From NCBI RefSeq assembly GCF_039768865.1, contig NZ_JBDMZQ010000016.1: a stretch of 23,693 nucleotides of DNA. One strand, given 5' to 3'. The stretch is from Wenyingzhuangia sp039768865 (GTDB lineage: Bacteria; Bacteroidota; Bacteroidia; Flavobacteriales; Flavobacteriaceae). Position numbers and translations under genes: made by a program. Positions 1 to 7,832 of the stretch are shown here, one piece after another; position 1 is the stretch's first letter, and each line of letters opens with the position of its first letter. The notes under the pieces were generated by a model. The model saw only the letters and a program-made list of their open reading frames with translations. It did not search any database and was not told the origin of the DNA.

Positions 1-64
1 ACACCCCATATGCGGCAACATCATGATGTAGTTTTTTAAAAAGGAGTGTGTTTGGTGTCATTTT

Positions 65-109
65 CAAGTAAATGTTTTCTTGGTGACCACTGATAAGAAT
101 ATTTACTTG
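65..109. repeat. 9-bp perfect inverted repeat
   Basis: CAAGTAAAT at 65-73 is the exact reverse complement of ATTTACTTG at 101-109, with a 27-nt loop. No T-run follows on either side, so it is not a standard terminator. It could be the stem of a transcript end or an operator. Its function is unknown. Confidence 0.35.
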
Positions 110-285
110 TGAAAAAGCTATTAGAAGATAGCGTACGAAAACTATTTAATGAGATAATTCTTGAACATCATAATTTAGACAAGTTATTTAAAACAAGTTT
201 AGTTTCGATAACAGACAAACGACTTGAAAAAAATCAAATAGATGCTTATTTTAAGCAAGAATATGAAAATGGATTTAATAATTGA
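109..285 (+). CDS. Weak small reading frame, hypothetical
   Basis: A GTG-started frame of 58 codons follows an in-frame TGA TAA pair at 91-96. The product would be a charged, probably helical peptide beginning VKKLLEDSVRKLF and ending EYENGFNN. I recognise no family, signal peptide or membrane segment. It has no ATG, no clear promoter and no ribosome site, and its first codon sits in one arm of an inverted repeat. The amino-acid composition looks protein-like rather than random, so it may be the tail of a decayed gene or a real small protein. Confidence 0.2.
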   Translation: MKKLLEDSVRKLFNEIILEHHNLDKLFKTSLVSITDKRLEKNQIDAYFKQEYENGFNN

Positions 286-431
286 TTTAGATAGATTAAT
301 CAAACTACTATACTGACAATTTTATTGACGATGTGAGTTTATAGTATTTAAGAAGCACTTTTAACAACTCTTTTACAGCGTAAACAAACCAGTGATTCTC
401 TTAAAACACAGATTTTCATTGAGTTTAGAAC

Positions 432-462
432 AAAAAAAAAGAGTAACCATTTCTGATTACTC
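432..462 (-). terminator. Rho-independent terminator of tRNA-fMet
   Basis: On the minus strand, 5 nt after the tRNA 3' end, there is a 9-bp stem (GAGTAATCA paired with TGGTTACTC, one T-G wobble) closed by a GAAA tetraloop. Nine T residues follow directly (plus-strand A-run at 432-440). This is a textbook intrinsic terminator and shows that the tRNA is transcribed alone. Confidence 0.9.
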
Positions 463-467
463 CTTTG

Positions 468-540
<73 letters not shown>

Positions 541-550
541 ATTTGAGTGG

Positions 551-581
551 TAAAGATACAAGAATCTAATATTCTTCACAA
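551..581 (-). promoter_or_regulatory. Putative promoter of tRNA-fMet
   Basis: On the minus strand TTG (579-581) is followed after 20 nt by TATCTTTA (551-558). This fits the Bacteroidota vegetative pattern (TTG or TTTG, about 19-20 nt, TAnnTTTG) in seven of eight positions of the downstream element. The inferred start would be a few bases before the mature tRNA 5' end at 540. Confidence 0.5.
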
Positions 582-784
582 CAGTTTTTTATTAAATACA
601 CAAAACATACGTCTTAAAAAGCAATCGCTTAGCCACCTCTTAGTGGTTTGCGAACCCTTCTACTTGGCAGAAATAGAAAACATCAAGCCCTTTTAAATCA
701 AACCTCAGAGCCGTCCGTTAAAAGCACCAAGAAACACTCCATAATTCTTCATGACCACATCCTCATTCTTAATAATGGTTTGTG

Positions 785-792
785 TAACTTTG
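785..792 (+). promoter_or_regulatory. Putative -7 element of era
   Basis: TAACTTTG matches the Bacteroidota TAnnTTTG element exactly and lies 18 nt before the ATG at 811. No good TTTG is visible about 20 nt upstream, so the call rests on one box. It supports starting era at 811 rather than at the in-frame ATG at 751, since transcription would begin after 751. Confidence 0.4.
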
Positions 793-810
793 CCTATCAA
801 TTCATATCAA

Positions 811-1692
811 ATGACACACAAAGCAGGTTTTGTAAATATTATCGGTAATCCAAATGTTGGAAAGTCGACGTTAATGAATGCCTTTGTCGGTGAAAAGTTA
901 TCGATCATCACTTCCAAAGCTCAAACCACCAGACATCGTATTTTAGGGATTGTCAATGGAGAAGATTACCAAATCATGTTTTCTGACACCCCAGGAATCA
1001 TTAAGCCTGCATACGAAATGCAATCTTCTATGATGGATTTTGTTAAGTCTGCATTTGAAGATGCTGATGTTTTGATTTATATGGTTGAAATTGGAGAGAA
1101 GGAATTGAAAGATGAAGCCTTTTTTAATAAAATAAAGCATGCAAAAGTACCCGTTATGCTTTTAATCAATAAAATAGACACTTCCAATCAAGAAGAAATT
1201 GAAGAAAAACTAGCCTACTGGGAAGAAAAAGTACCGAATGCCAATGTATATCTAATCTCAGCACTAGAAAACTTTAACATCGAACCTGTATTCGAGAAAA
1301 TAAAAGAATTACTTCCTGCATCGCCTGCCTTTTACCCCAAAGATCAATTAACAGATAAACCCGAACGCTTTTTTGTCAATGAAGCGATACGAGAAAAAAT
1401 ATTGTTGAACTACAAGAAAGAAATTCCTTATGCTGTCGAAATTGAAACGGAAGAGTTTTTTGAAGAACAGAACATCATCAAAATTCGCTCCATCATTATG
1501 GTAGAGCGTGAAACCCAAAAGGGAATTATCATTGGACATAAAGGAGCAGCGCTAAAAAAAGTAGGAATGCAAGCCAGAAAAGATTTAGAAACCTTTTTCG
1601 ACAAAAAAGTGTTTTTAGACTTGTATGTAAAAGTGAATAAAAATTGGCGTTCTAACGACCGACAGTTAAAGCGTTTTGGTTATAAAGACTAA
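811..1692 (+). CDS. era: GTPase Era, 16S rRNA maturation factor
   Basis: Era is a GTPase that binds the 3' end of 16S rRNA through a KH domain and acts in 30S subunit assembly at the inner face of the membrane. The product is 293 residues, the normal Era length. Visible motifs in order are G1 GNPNVGKST (about 12-20), G2 TTR (about 39-41), G3 DTPG (about 59-62), G4 NKID (about 121-124), G5 SAL (about 151-153), and a C-terminal KH domain with the GHKG signature (about 243-246) and a conserved tail. The frame stays open to an ATG at 751, but the usual Era N-terminus (short, then AGFVNIIGNPNVGKS) and a promoter box at 785-792 favour 811. It is transcribed alone and converges on remB with 9 bp between stops. 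Confidence 0.96.
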   Translation: MTHKAGFVNIIGNPNVGKSTLMNAFVGEKLSIITSKAQTTRHRILGIVNGEDYQIMFSDTPGIIKPAYEMQSSMMDFVKSAFEDADVLIYMVEIGEKELKDEAFFNKIKHAKVPVMLLINKIDTSNQEEIEEKLAYWEEKVPNANVYLISALENFNIEPVFEKIKELLPASPAFYPKDQLTDKPERFFVNEAIREKILLNYKKEIPYAVEIETEEFFEEQNIIKIRSIIMVERETQKGIIIGHKGAALKKVGMQARKDLETFFDKKVFLDLYVKVNKNWRSNDRQLKRFGYKD

Positions 1693-1701
1693 AAAATATG
1701 A

Positions 1702-3390
1702 TCAATAATCTCTGTAATGATTAAATAAATCTGCTTTTACCCCAAACACAAACCACCGTGTGTTTTCCGTGTTAAAAGTATAACCTATCGACTCTGGTTT
1801 GATTCCAATTCTAGTTATTGGAAGTTCTGACGTAAAATTACGCATCAAGACCCCAGTAAACAACTTGAAACCGGTTGATGGATTGACCAAATAACTCAAC
1901 TCCGTATCAATATTTAAAATTACAGCTTGATTTCCCTGTAAAAATCTTTGATCGTAATCAGCATTTCTATCCGAAGCAGAAATCAATATGTTTCCACCGT
2001 AGGAAGTGAGGTCACCATCTATATCAAATCCTTTGGTACCGTATACCAATTTACCCTGTGCAGCCCAACGCTTTTTTCGATACCTCGCTATCAAAACTGT
2101 TTCCCAGAAATTTCCGCCCCACAAATGCGCCAAAGATTGCCCAAAATTGGAATAATGGTGTTGCTCTTCATGGGCATAAGTAAAAGGAGTTACTTTGTTA
2201 AACTCTGCTTGTAACTGAAGTCCTTTTACATGAAAAGCATCGAAAGATTTCACCCCTATTTGAATAGCGTGCTTGTTGGCCCAATATCCATTTTGATTGT
2301 TAAAAAATTCAGAAATCTTAAAATCATCTAACAAAAATTGTCCATAAAAAATATTATTTTCTCCAAAACGATATTTTGCATCAACACCAACAACTCCATT
2401 TCCTGAATCTTCTCCATTGGCAAATTCTAAATTTTTATAGAATATAATTGGATTAAAATATTCTGCGGGAAAAGCTCCAGACCCCCCTGAGTTATCAACA
2501 ATTAGGCCTTCAAACAGCCCTAGGTTAAATTTTGAAGTTACGTTCCAACTCAAATGATGAAAAGTACCATACTTTCTTTTATGACCATAATTTAACCCCT
2601 GCTGGACATCATCAACAGAATAATTAAAATCTTTCATCCACATATACAAATTGGTGTACTGAACCTTACCCATAGTTGTGGTGACTTTCAAATAGGTGTT
2701 AGGAGCAGAAACGTCTGATAAAAACAAAGAACGATATCCATCTCCTATAAAGTTTTGACCGTGTCCAAATTGGAGGTTTATCAATTTATTAGGGCTATAA
2801 GACAAATACCCTGTAGAAATACCGTAATCATGCCCCTTGTTTTGAAACAACTTTGATTTCCCTCTTCCAGGAATCAAACCATATGCGTCCTCAGGTTGAT
2901 TGATTTTGACGTATTCGTTGATGAACTGAGTGAAAAAAGATTGACTTTCAAAAACAGAAGCACTGTAAGAGAGTTGAGAACCTATCTGCCCTTCCATTTT
3001 TAAAATTCTAGTATTGTTAGACGTCGTCCCTACTTCTGTATTGTCAATTCCTCCATCTACATCCAAAAGAACATCCAAATGAAACCAATAATCCGTTCCA
3101 CTGATGGCAACTAGATGTTCATTCCACAACTTTCTACCCCACCAAGAGGTTTTGTCTTTTAACAAAGGGGCTTTGTAATTCTGTATCCCTACAGCATTAC
3201 GATACAAATAAGGTTTTAGACTAGTGTGTGTATTTTCTGCTTGATACATACCTTGCTCAAATACACTATAGCTTGCATGGTTGAAGGGCATTCGCAATTG
3301 GCTTTTGTGCTCGGGGAACAACCCATCTATCTCTTGAGCATTCAATATACTTGCCATAAGCAACAACCCATAAACTACAATTTTATTCAT
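1702..3390 (-). CDS. remB: Outer-membrane protein, RemB-like gliding factor
   Basis: This 562-residue protein has an N-terminal signal peptide (cleavage expected after LNA, about residue 18). The rest is rich in alternating aromatic and polar residues with short turns, as expected of an outer-membrane beta-barrel of the capsule-assembly (Wzi-like) type. The blocks THTSLKPYLY, WWGRKLWNEHLV, DYWFHLD, FGHGQNFIGDGYRSLFLSD, YFNPIIFYKNLEF and the C-terminal FNHYRDY match what I recall of the flavobacterial gliding-motility protein RemB. RemB is needed for colony spreading in Flavobacterium johnsoniae, but its biochemical role is unclear. Its ATG overlaps the stop of the upstream acetyltransferase gene (ATGA), so the two are probably translated together. 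Identification is from memory of the family, not a search. The fallback call is an outer-membrane barrel of unknown role. Confidence 0.65.
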   Translation of the reverse strand: MNKIVVYGLLLMASILNAQEIDGLFPEHKSQLRMPFNHASYSVFEQGMYQAENTHTSLKPYLYRNAVGIQNYKAPLLKDKTSWWGRKLWNEHLVAISGTDYWFHLDVLLDVDGGIDNTEVGTTSNNTRILKMEGQIGSQLSYSASVFESQSFFTQFINEYVKINQPEDAYGLIPGRGKSKLFQNKGHDYGISTGYLSYSPNKLINLQFGHGQNFIGDGYRSLFLSDVSAPNTYLKVTTTMGKVQYTNLYMWMKDFNYSVDDVQQGLNYGHKRKYGTFHHLSWNVTSKFNLGLFEGLIVDNSGGSGAFPAEYFNPIIFYKNLEFANGEDSGNGVVGVDAKYRFGENNIFYGQFLLDDFKISEFFNNQNGYWANKHAIQIGVKSFDAFHVKGLQLQAEFNKVTPFTYAHEEQHHYSNFGQSLAHLWGGNFWETVLIARYRKKRWAAQGKLVYGTKGFDIDGDLTSYGGNILISASDRNADYDQRFLQGNQAVILNIDTELSYLVNPSTGFKLFTGVLMRNFTSELPITRIGIKPESIGYTFNTENTRWFVFGVKADLFNHYRDY

Positions 3391-3965
3391 GATATTCGGG
3401 TCACCATTTCTTGATCTAATTTGTAAGTCTGTAAACTTTCAGAACAACTTGCCATACCTTGGTCATCAAAACACAAACGATGTCCGTACTCACTAACCCA
3501 ACCTATTTGCTTTGATGGATTACCAACGACCAGGGCATAAGGTTTAATTTCCCTTGTAACCACTGCTCCGGCTCCAACCATTGCGTAAGCCCCAATGGTG
3601 ATTCCACATAAAATAGTTGCGTTAGCTCCTATACTCGCTCCTTTTTTTACAGAAGTTATTTTGTATTCTGACTTTCTAACAATGGCGCTCCTTGGATTGA
3701 TAATATTTGTAAAAACCATTGAAGGACCTAAAAAAACGTCATCCTCACAGGATACTCCAGTATAGATAGAAACATTGTTTTGTACTTTCACGTTACTTCC
3801 TAACCTCACGCTGGGAGACACAACGACGTTCTGTCCTAGGTTACATCTTTCTCCAATTGTTGAATCACGCATAACGTGACTAAAATGCCATATTTTAGTT
3901 CCTTTCCCTATGTTTGCGCCTTGGTCTATGACAGCCGTTTCGTGAGCAAAAAATTCTTGTGACAT
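3387..3965 (-). CDS. Hexapeptide-repeat sugar N-acetyltransferase, WbpD/WlbB-like
   Basis: This 192-residue protein is made mostly of left-handed beta-helix hexapeptide repeats ([LIV]-G-x4 pattern: ANIGKGTKIWHFSHV, STIGERCNLGQNVVV, ASIGANATILCGITIGAYAMVGAGAVVT), ending in the family signature YALVVGNPSKQIGWVSEYG. This matches acetyl-CoA-dependent acetyltransferases of the WbpD/WlbB group. They acetylate the 3-amino group of UDP-2-acetamido-3-amino-2,3-dideoxyglucuronate in O-antigen and glycan synthesis, in the cytoplasm as trimers. No other enzyme of that pathway (WbpA/B/E) is in the window, so the exact substrate is uncertain. It lies 83 bp downstream of the CPBP gene and overlaps remB by 4 nt. 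Cysteines and extra residues after position 170 extend the usual C-terminus slightly. Confidence 0.8.
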   Translation of the reverse strand: MSQEFFAHETAVIDQGANIGKGTKIWHFSHVMRDSTIGERCNLGQNVVVSPSVRLGSNVKVQNNVSIYTGVSCEDDVFLGPSMVFTNIINPRSAIVRKSEYKITSVKKGASIGANATILCGITIGAYAMVGAGAVVTREIKPYALVVGNPSKQIGWVSEYGHRLCFDDQGMASCSESLQTYKLDQEMVTRIS

Positions 3966-4048
3966 ATCTTTGAGTTTAAATCTTCTCCCCTAATGCTCAG
4001 TCAACATGTATAGGGTAGCCTTTAAATTTTATTCTAATGTACAATCTT

Positions 4049-4963
4049 TTAGATTAACTTTTCTTTCCATGAGTGCCATTTGTATTTCTTTGCTAGCACG
4101 ATCAACAAAACAGGATATAAAATTGCTATAGCCAACAATTCCATCATCAAACTTGGTTTGGAATAATCTTTAAACAAAGCAGCGGTCTGGAAAGCAGTCC
4201 AATCAGTGGTAACCAACAGGGCTGTTATCAGATTGTTTGCAGCGTGAAACCCCAAAGACAATTCCATTCCCTCATCCATCAGAGTGATGACACCCAGTAG
4301 AAAACCAGTTCCAACATAAAAAATCATAACCAAAGGACCCAGTTGTCCAACTTCAGGGTTTGCATAGTGTAGCCCACCAAAACAAATAGAAGTAATCACT
4401 AGTGGTAACCATTTTGTTTTGGTACTTAACGCTAAAGACTGCATCAAATATCCCCTAAAAACATATTCTTCCAAACTAGTTTGGATAGGAATCAACAGGA
4501 TTGAAAGAACAAACAAAAGTGAAAATTCTTTTGCATTAAAATTCCACTTTATGTTTTCTGGACTGATCAAATAACCCATCGCAAAAAAAAGAACAATCAT
4601 AGCTCCCCAAAACAAAAAAGAAAAAAACATACGCTTGACATCAATCCTTTCTCTGCTTGTGGTTAAGCTTAACCATGATTGCTTGTTGATTTTTTTCAGA
4701 ACAAGAGATAAAGTAAGCATCCCTCCCACAAAAGGCAACATCATATAAAACAGTGATAAGTTACTATTCATCAAAGTGTACAAGTAATTCAAATCTTCTA
4801 TTCTCAAAGCATCTGCTTCGCCACTTGCCACTTTATTCGAAATCACAACATTATAGGGTAAAGAAAAAAGCAAAACCCCTAAAACAATTAAAACAAAACC
4901 CAATACATAACGCCATAGGTTGGTATTGCCTTTGTAAGCCTGTGCTAAATATTTATTTTCCAT
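4049..4963 (-). CDS. CPBP-family intramembrane metalloprotease
   Basis: This is a 304-residue integral membrane protein with about eight hydrophobic segments. The CPBP (Abi, CAAX prenyl protease-like) motifs are complete: EE at 165-166 with R170 (EEYVFR), H199 in FGGLHYAN, and H240 with N244 in GFHAANN. The family comprises glutamate/histidine metalloproteases of the Rce1 fold; most bacterial members have no known substrate. It starts 19 nt inside the 3' end of menC, so translation is probably coupled. That links it to menaquinone synthesis by position only. It could act on a prenylated or membrane substrate, but nothing in the sequence shows which one. Confidence 0.88.
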   Translation of the reverse strand: MENKYLAQAYKGNTNLWRYVLGFVLIVLGVLLFSLPYNVVISNKVASGEADALRIEDLNYLYTLMNSNLSLFYMMLPFVGGMLTLSLVLKKINKQSWLSLTTSRERIDVKRMFFSFLFWGAMIVLFFAMGYLISPENIKWNFNAKEFSLLFVLSILLIPIQTSLEEYVFRGYLMQSLALSTKTKWLPLVITSICFGGLHYANPEVGQLGPLVMIFYVGTGFLLGVITLMDEGMELSLGFHAANNLITALLVTTDWTAFQTAALFKDYSKPSLMMELLAIAILYPVLLIVLAKKYKWHSWKEKLI

Positions 4964-5979
4964 CGTAAATTGGTATTGTACTGAATATGCCCATTGATGA
5001 CTTCCAAGGGACTCTCTATATTGTTTGTAAATAGACTACCTGTTCCTAAGCCCTGTGGCATATCCACACCTAAAGTATAGGTATATTGACTAATCGCGTT
5101 CAGACCAATATTGCTTTCTAAGGCAGAAGTAACCCAATATTTAATTTTTAATCTTTCCGCAATTTCAATCCACTCATTGGTTCCTTGAAATCCACCAATC
5201 AAACTTGGCTTTAAAATGATATACTGGGGATTGATCCTTCTCAACAAAGCTTCTTTTTGTTCGTACTTAAAAACACCTATCAATTCTTCATCTAGAGCAA
5301 TTGGAACTGGTGTTTTATCACACAATTGGGTCATCTCCGAAAGTTGTCCTTGCTTGATGGGTTGTTCTATTGAATGTATGCCCAACATAGCCAAACGCTC
5401 TAATTTTCGCAACGCATTTTCACTTTTAAAAGCTCCATTTGCGTCAACTCTTAAAGTAATTTCTTGTCTAGTATATCTACTCCTAATCGCGCCTAATAAC
5501 TTTATTTCAGCATCAAAATCTATAGCTCCAATCTTCATTTTAATGGTTGAAAAACCAGCTTCTAGCTTCTCTTCTATTTGTTTGCTCATAAAAGTTTCGC
5601 TACCCATCCATATCAATCCATTGATTGGAATTAGAGCTTCACCACGACTAAACTTGGAAGGAAACAAATCAAACCCATTTTCACTCTCCAGTGATAAAAA
5701 TGCCTGTTCTAAACCAAATTGAATAGAAGGGAATTCTAAGAACTCCAGCAATAACGCCTCTAAACCTAGATGGATATGATCACAAGCCCATTTTAAATTT
5801 ACCTCATAATCTGGTCGATCATCTACACTCAACCCTCTAAACAATCCAGTTTCACCATACCCTATTTTACCCTCTTTCTCTATGATTATAAAATAAGTCT
5901 CTTTGATCTTTAAAACTCCTCTGGAAGTTCCAGAAGGTTGTTTGAAGTGAAGGTCATATTTTTTAAAACTTGCTTTCAT
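4945..5979 (-). CDS. menC: o-Succinylbenzoate synthase, enolase superfamily
   Basis: MenC dehydrates SHCHC to o-succinylbenzoate in menaquinone synthesis. The 344-residue protein shows the enolase-superfamily barrel residues in order: the catalytic pair K147-x-K149 (TIKMKIG), metal ligands D179 (RVDANGAF), E205 (EQPI) and D230 (ALDEEL), and the second catalytic lysine K257 (ILKPSLIGGF). The N-terminal capping domain carries GYGETGLFRGLS. MenC can be hard to separate from dipeptide epimerases and N-acylamino-acid racemases by motif alone, but the position directly after menA favours MenC. It is 53 bp downstream of menA and overlaps the CPBP gene by 19 nt. The menE ligase that normally follows in the pathway is not in the window. 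Confidence 0.88.
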   Translation of the reverse strand: MKASFKKYDLHFKQPSGTSRGVLKIKETYFIIIEKEGKIGYGETGLFRGLSVDDRPDYEVNLKWACDHIHLGLEALLLEFLEFPSIQFGLEQAFLSLESENGFDLFPSKFSRGEALIPINGLIWMGSETFMSKQIEEKLEAGFSTIKMKIGAIDFDAEIKLLGAIRSRYTRQEITLRVDANGAFKSENALRKLERLAMLGIHSIEQPIKQGQLSEMTQLCDKTPVPIALDEELIGVFKYEQKEALLRRINPQYIILKPSLIGGFQGTNEWIEIAERLKIKYWVTSALESNIGLNAISQYTYTLGVDMPQGLGTGSLFTNNIESPLEVINGHIQYNTNLRWKINI

Positions 5980-6032
5980 GTACTAAAATCGAATGGGACA
6001 AGAACAATCTTATCTGGTTAATTCTTAAAACA

Positions 6033-6926
6033 TTAAATAATCAAACCCAACCCAAATAGAAGGGAAAACAAAAAAGTACTTAATGCTACTTTTTTTAACT
6101 CTGGATCTAAAAGAACAGCTTCCTGATTCTGATAAACAACTACCATGTTTTTTACCAAAGGAACAAAGGCAATAACACACATAAATTGAAAAGAAGAAAC
6201 AGCGTGTAAACCAAGATAAACAAATGCAGAAGACATTCCCCCTAATATCAGAAGATAATGATATATTTTCACTTTAGACGCTCCCAATTTTACAGCTAAT
6301 GTATTTTTATTTGACTGAAGATCAGATATACGATCTCTCATATTGTTTAAATTCAAAACGGAAACACTAAAAAATCCAATCGTGGCCGCAGGCAAAAGAG
6401 ACAACGCGTCAACCTGCTGAACATATAGAAATTCACAACCTAGAACCCCCAACAAACCAAAAAACAAAAACACAAAAACATCCCCAAACCCGGAGTATCC
6501 GTATGCATTTTTTCCCATGGTATATTTTATAGCTGCAACAATTGAACCCAAACCTAACCCCAAAAACACAATTGAAAACACAAAGCTCTCTTTACCAAAA
6601 GAAATATAAATTAGTGTGATCGCAAGTAGTACAGTGATTGCAACAACCAGATAAATCCCTTTCAACATTTGTTTAGGAGTTATCACTCCACTTTGCAAAG
6701 CCCTTTGTGGACCTACTCTTCCGTTGTTATCTGTACCCTTAACTCCATCACCGTAGTCGTTGGCAAAATTTGACAAGACCTGAAACCCAATTGTAGTCAA
6801 CAAGGCAAACACGCAAATATCCCAACGAAATAGCTGCTTTGATGCTGCTAAAAAACTTCCTACTATAATACCCGAAAGAGACAATGGTAATGTTCTTAAC
6901 CTAGCAGCCTGTATCCAATGTTTCAT
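6033..6926 (-). CDS. menA: 1,4-Dihydroxy-2-naphthoate polyprenyltransferase
   Basis: MenA is the membrane enzyme that joins a polyprenyl chain to DHNA, giving demethylmenaquinone. The 297-residue product has about eight to nine hydrophobic helices and both UbiA-family aspartate motifs: N56-D57-Y-G-D60 followed by GVKGTD, and NNMRDRISD with D198 and D202. VGPQRALQSG after the first motif is also typical of MenA. The ATG at 6926 gives the standard start (MKHWIQAARLRTLPLS); an in-frame GTG at 6959 would add 11 atypical residues. It lies 68 bp downstream of the CCG Fe-S gene and 53 bp upstream of menC on the same strand. Co-transcription with the redox genes upstream is possible. Confidence 0.93.
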   Translation of the reverse strand: MKHWIQAARLRTLPLSLSGIIVGSFLAASKQLFRWDICVFALLTTIGFQVLSNFANDYGDGVKGTDNNGRVGPQRALQSGVITPKQMLKGIYLVVAITVLLAITLIYISFGKESFVFSIVFLGLGLGSIVAAIKYTMGKNAYGYSGFGDVFVFLFFGLLGVLGCEFLYVQQVDALSLLPAATIGFFSVSVLNLNNMRDRISDLQSNKNTLAVKLGASKVKIYHYLLILGGMSSAFVYLGLHAVSSFQFMCVIAFVPLVKNMVVVYQNQEAVLLDPELKKVALSTFLFSLLFGLGLII

Positions 6927-6994
6927 GTTTTGTGTATAAAAATGACTCCCCAATATCACAAAATAAGATATTGCGCTATCAACTATTTTTTGTG

Positions 6995-7786
6995 TTAAAG
7001 TCCTAATGAATCTGCCAACAACTCTGCAACATCCTTAACCACTACCTCATCTTCTTTTTTGTGAAGTTTCACACCGTCTGTCAACATGGTATTACAAAAA
7101 GGACATCCTGTAGCAATCACATTCGCTTTGGTGTTAAGTGCATCCTTGGTTCGTAAATCATTGATTTCCATGCTACCCTTCTCTGAATCTTTAAACATTT
7201 GAGCACCACCAGCGCCACAGCACAATGAATTGCTTTTTGACCTTTTCATCTCAACCAACTCAGAACCACCAATAGCCTTTAATAATGTTCTTGGTGCATC
7301 ATACTCTTTGTTTGCTCTTCCTAAGTAACAAGGATCGTGAAAAGTGATGGTGTCATTTTCTAGATTGGAATCGGATAAATCTAACTTTCCTTGTTGGACC
7401 AACTCCTGAATAAATTGCGTGTGATGAAGAACTTCATAATTTCCGCCCAACTCAGGGTATTCATTCTTTAAAGTATTGTAAGAATGAGGACAAGCCGTCA
7501 CAATTTTTTTAACATTATAAGCATTTAAAACTTCAATATTGGTCATGGCTTGCATTTGAAATAAGAACTCGTTTCCTGCTCTTTTTGCCACATCTCCACT
7601 AGAGCTTTCTTCTGTTCCTAAAACAGCAAAATCTACATTTGCCCTATTTAATAGCTTAACAAATGCCCTTGTTATTTTTTTTGCCCTATCATCAAAACTC
7701 CCTGCTGAACCTACCCAAAATAAAATATCTGGTTCTATCTCTTTTGCAAACAAATCTGCTATTACCGGTACTTTTATCATAATCAT
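6995..7786 (-). CDS. CCG-domain (Fe-S) oxidoreductase, HdrD/GlcF-like partner
   Basis: This 263-residue soluble protein has two cysteine-rich CCG (heterodisulfide-reductase type) domains. The C-terminal domain is intact: C153 (HDPCYLGR), C189-C190 (LCCGAGGAQMF), C228 and C231 (GCPFC). The N-terminal domain keeps the flanking sequence (FWVGSAGSFDDR, LGTEESSSGD, TACPHSYNT), but serine stands at residues 27, 62 or 63, and 102, where I would expect cysteines; only C99 remains. CCG domains hold unusual 4Fe-4S clusters and move electrons in complexes such as HdrD, GlcF and LutA. The gene follows the membrane Fe-S gene by 46 bp, so the two proteins probably form one complex near the inner membrane that exchanges electrons with the menaquinone pool. 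The substrate is unknown. Translation could begin at M1 (7786) or M3 (7780). Confidence 0.85.
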   Translation of the reverse strand: MIMIKVPVIADLFAKEIEPDILFWVGSAGSFDDRAKKITRAFVKLLNRANVDFAVLGTEESSSGDVAKRAGNEFLFQMQAMTNIEVLNAYNVKKIVTACPHSYNTLKNEYPELGGNYEVLHHTQFIQELVQQGKLDLSDSNLENDTITFHDPCYLGRANKEYDAPRTLLKAIGGSELVEMKRSKSNSLCCGAGGAQMFKDSEKGSMEINDLRTKDALNTKANVIATGCPFCNTMLTDGVKLHKKEDEVVVKDVAELLADSLGL

Positions 7787-7832
7787 GAATGATTTAAAAC
7801 CTTAAAAAATGAATTTCTAATGCTTTGTTTTA

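Larger units (their letters stand above)
1..431. other. Region without a convincing gene
   Basis: I see no recognisable gene here. Frame 1 is open from the window edge to a TAA at 37-39 and could be the last 12 codons of an upstream gene on the plus strand (ending HHDVVF), but that is too short to name. Apart from the weak reading frame at 109-285, stops are frequent in all frames. An inverted repeat (CAAGTAAAT at 65-73, ATTTACTTG at 101-109) is the only clear structure. The stretch is AT-rich and could hold a decayed gene. Confidence 0.5.

Noticed and set aside
751..810. Longer Era starting at the ATG at 751
   Set aside because: It adds 20 residues absent from the family, and the promoter-like TAACTTTG lies downstream of that ATG.
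5216..5722. Long open frame on the plus strand opposite menC
   Set aside because: It is antisense to a gene with all catalytic residues in place and has no recognisable domain. It is a shadow frame.
6927..6959. GTG start extending MenA by 11 residues
   Set aside because: The ATG at 6926 gives the typical MenA N-terminus, and the extra residues look non-native.
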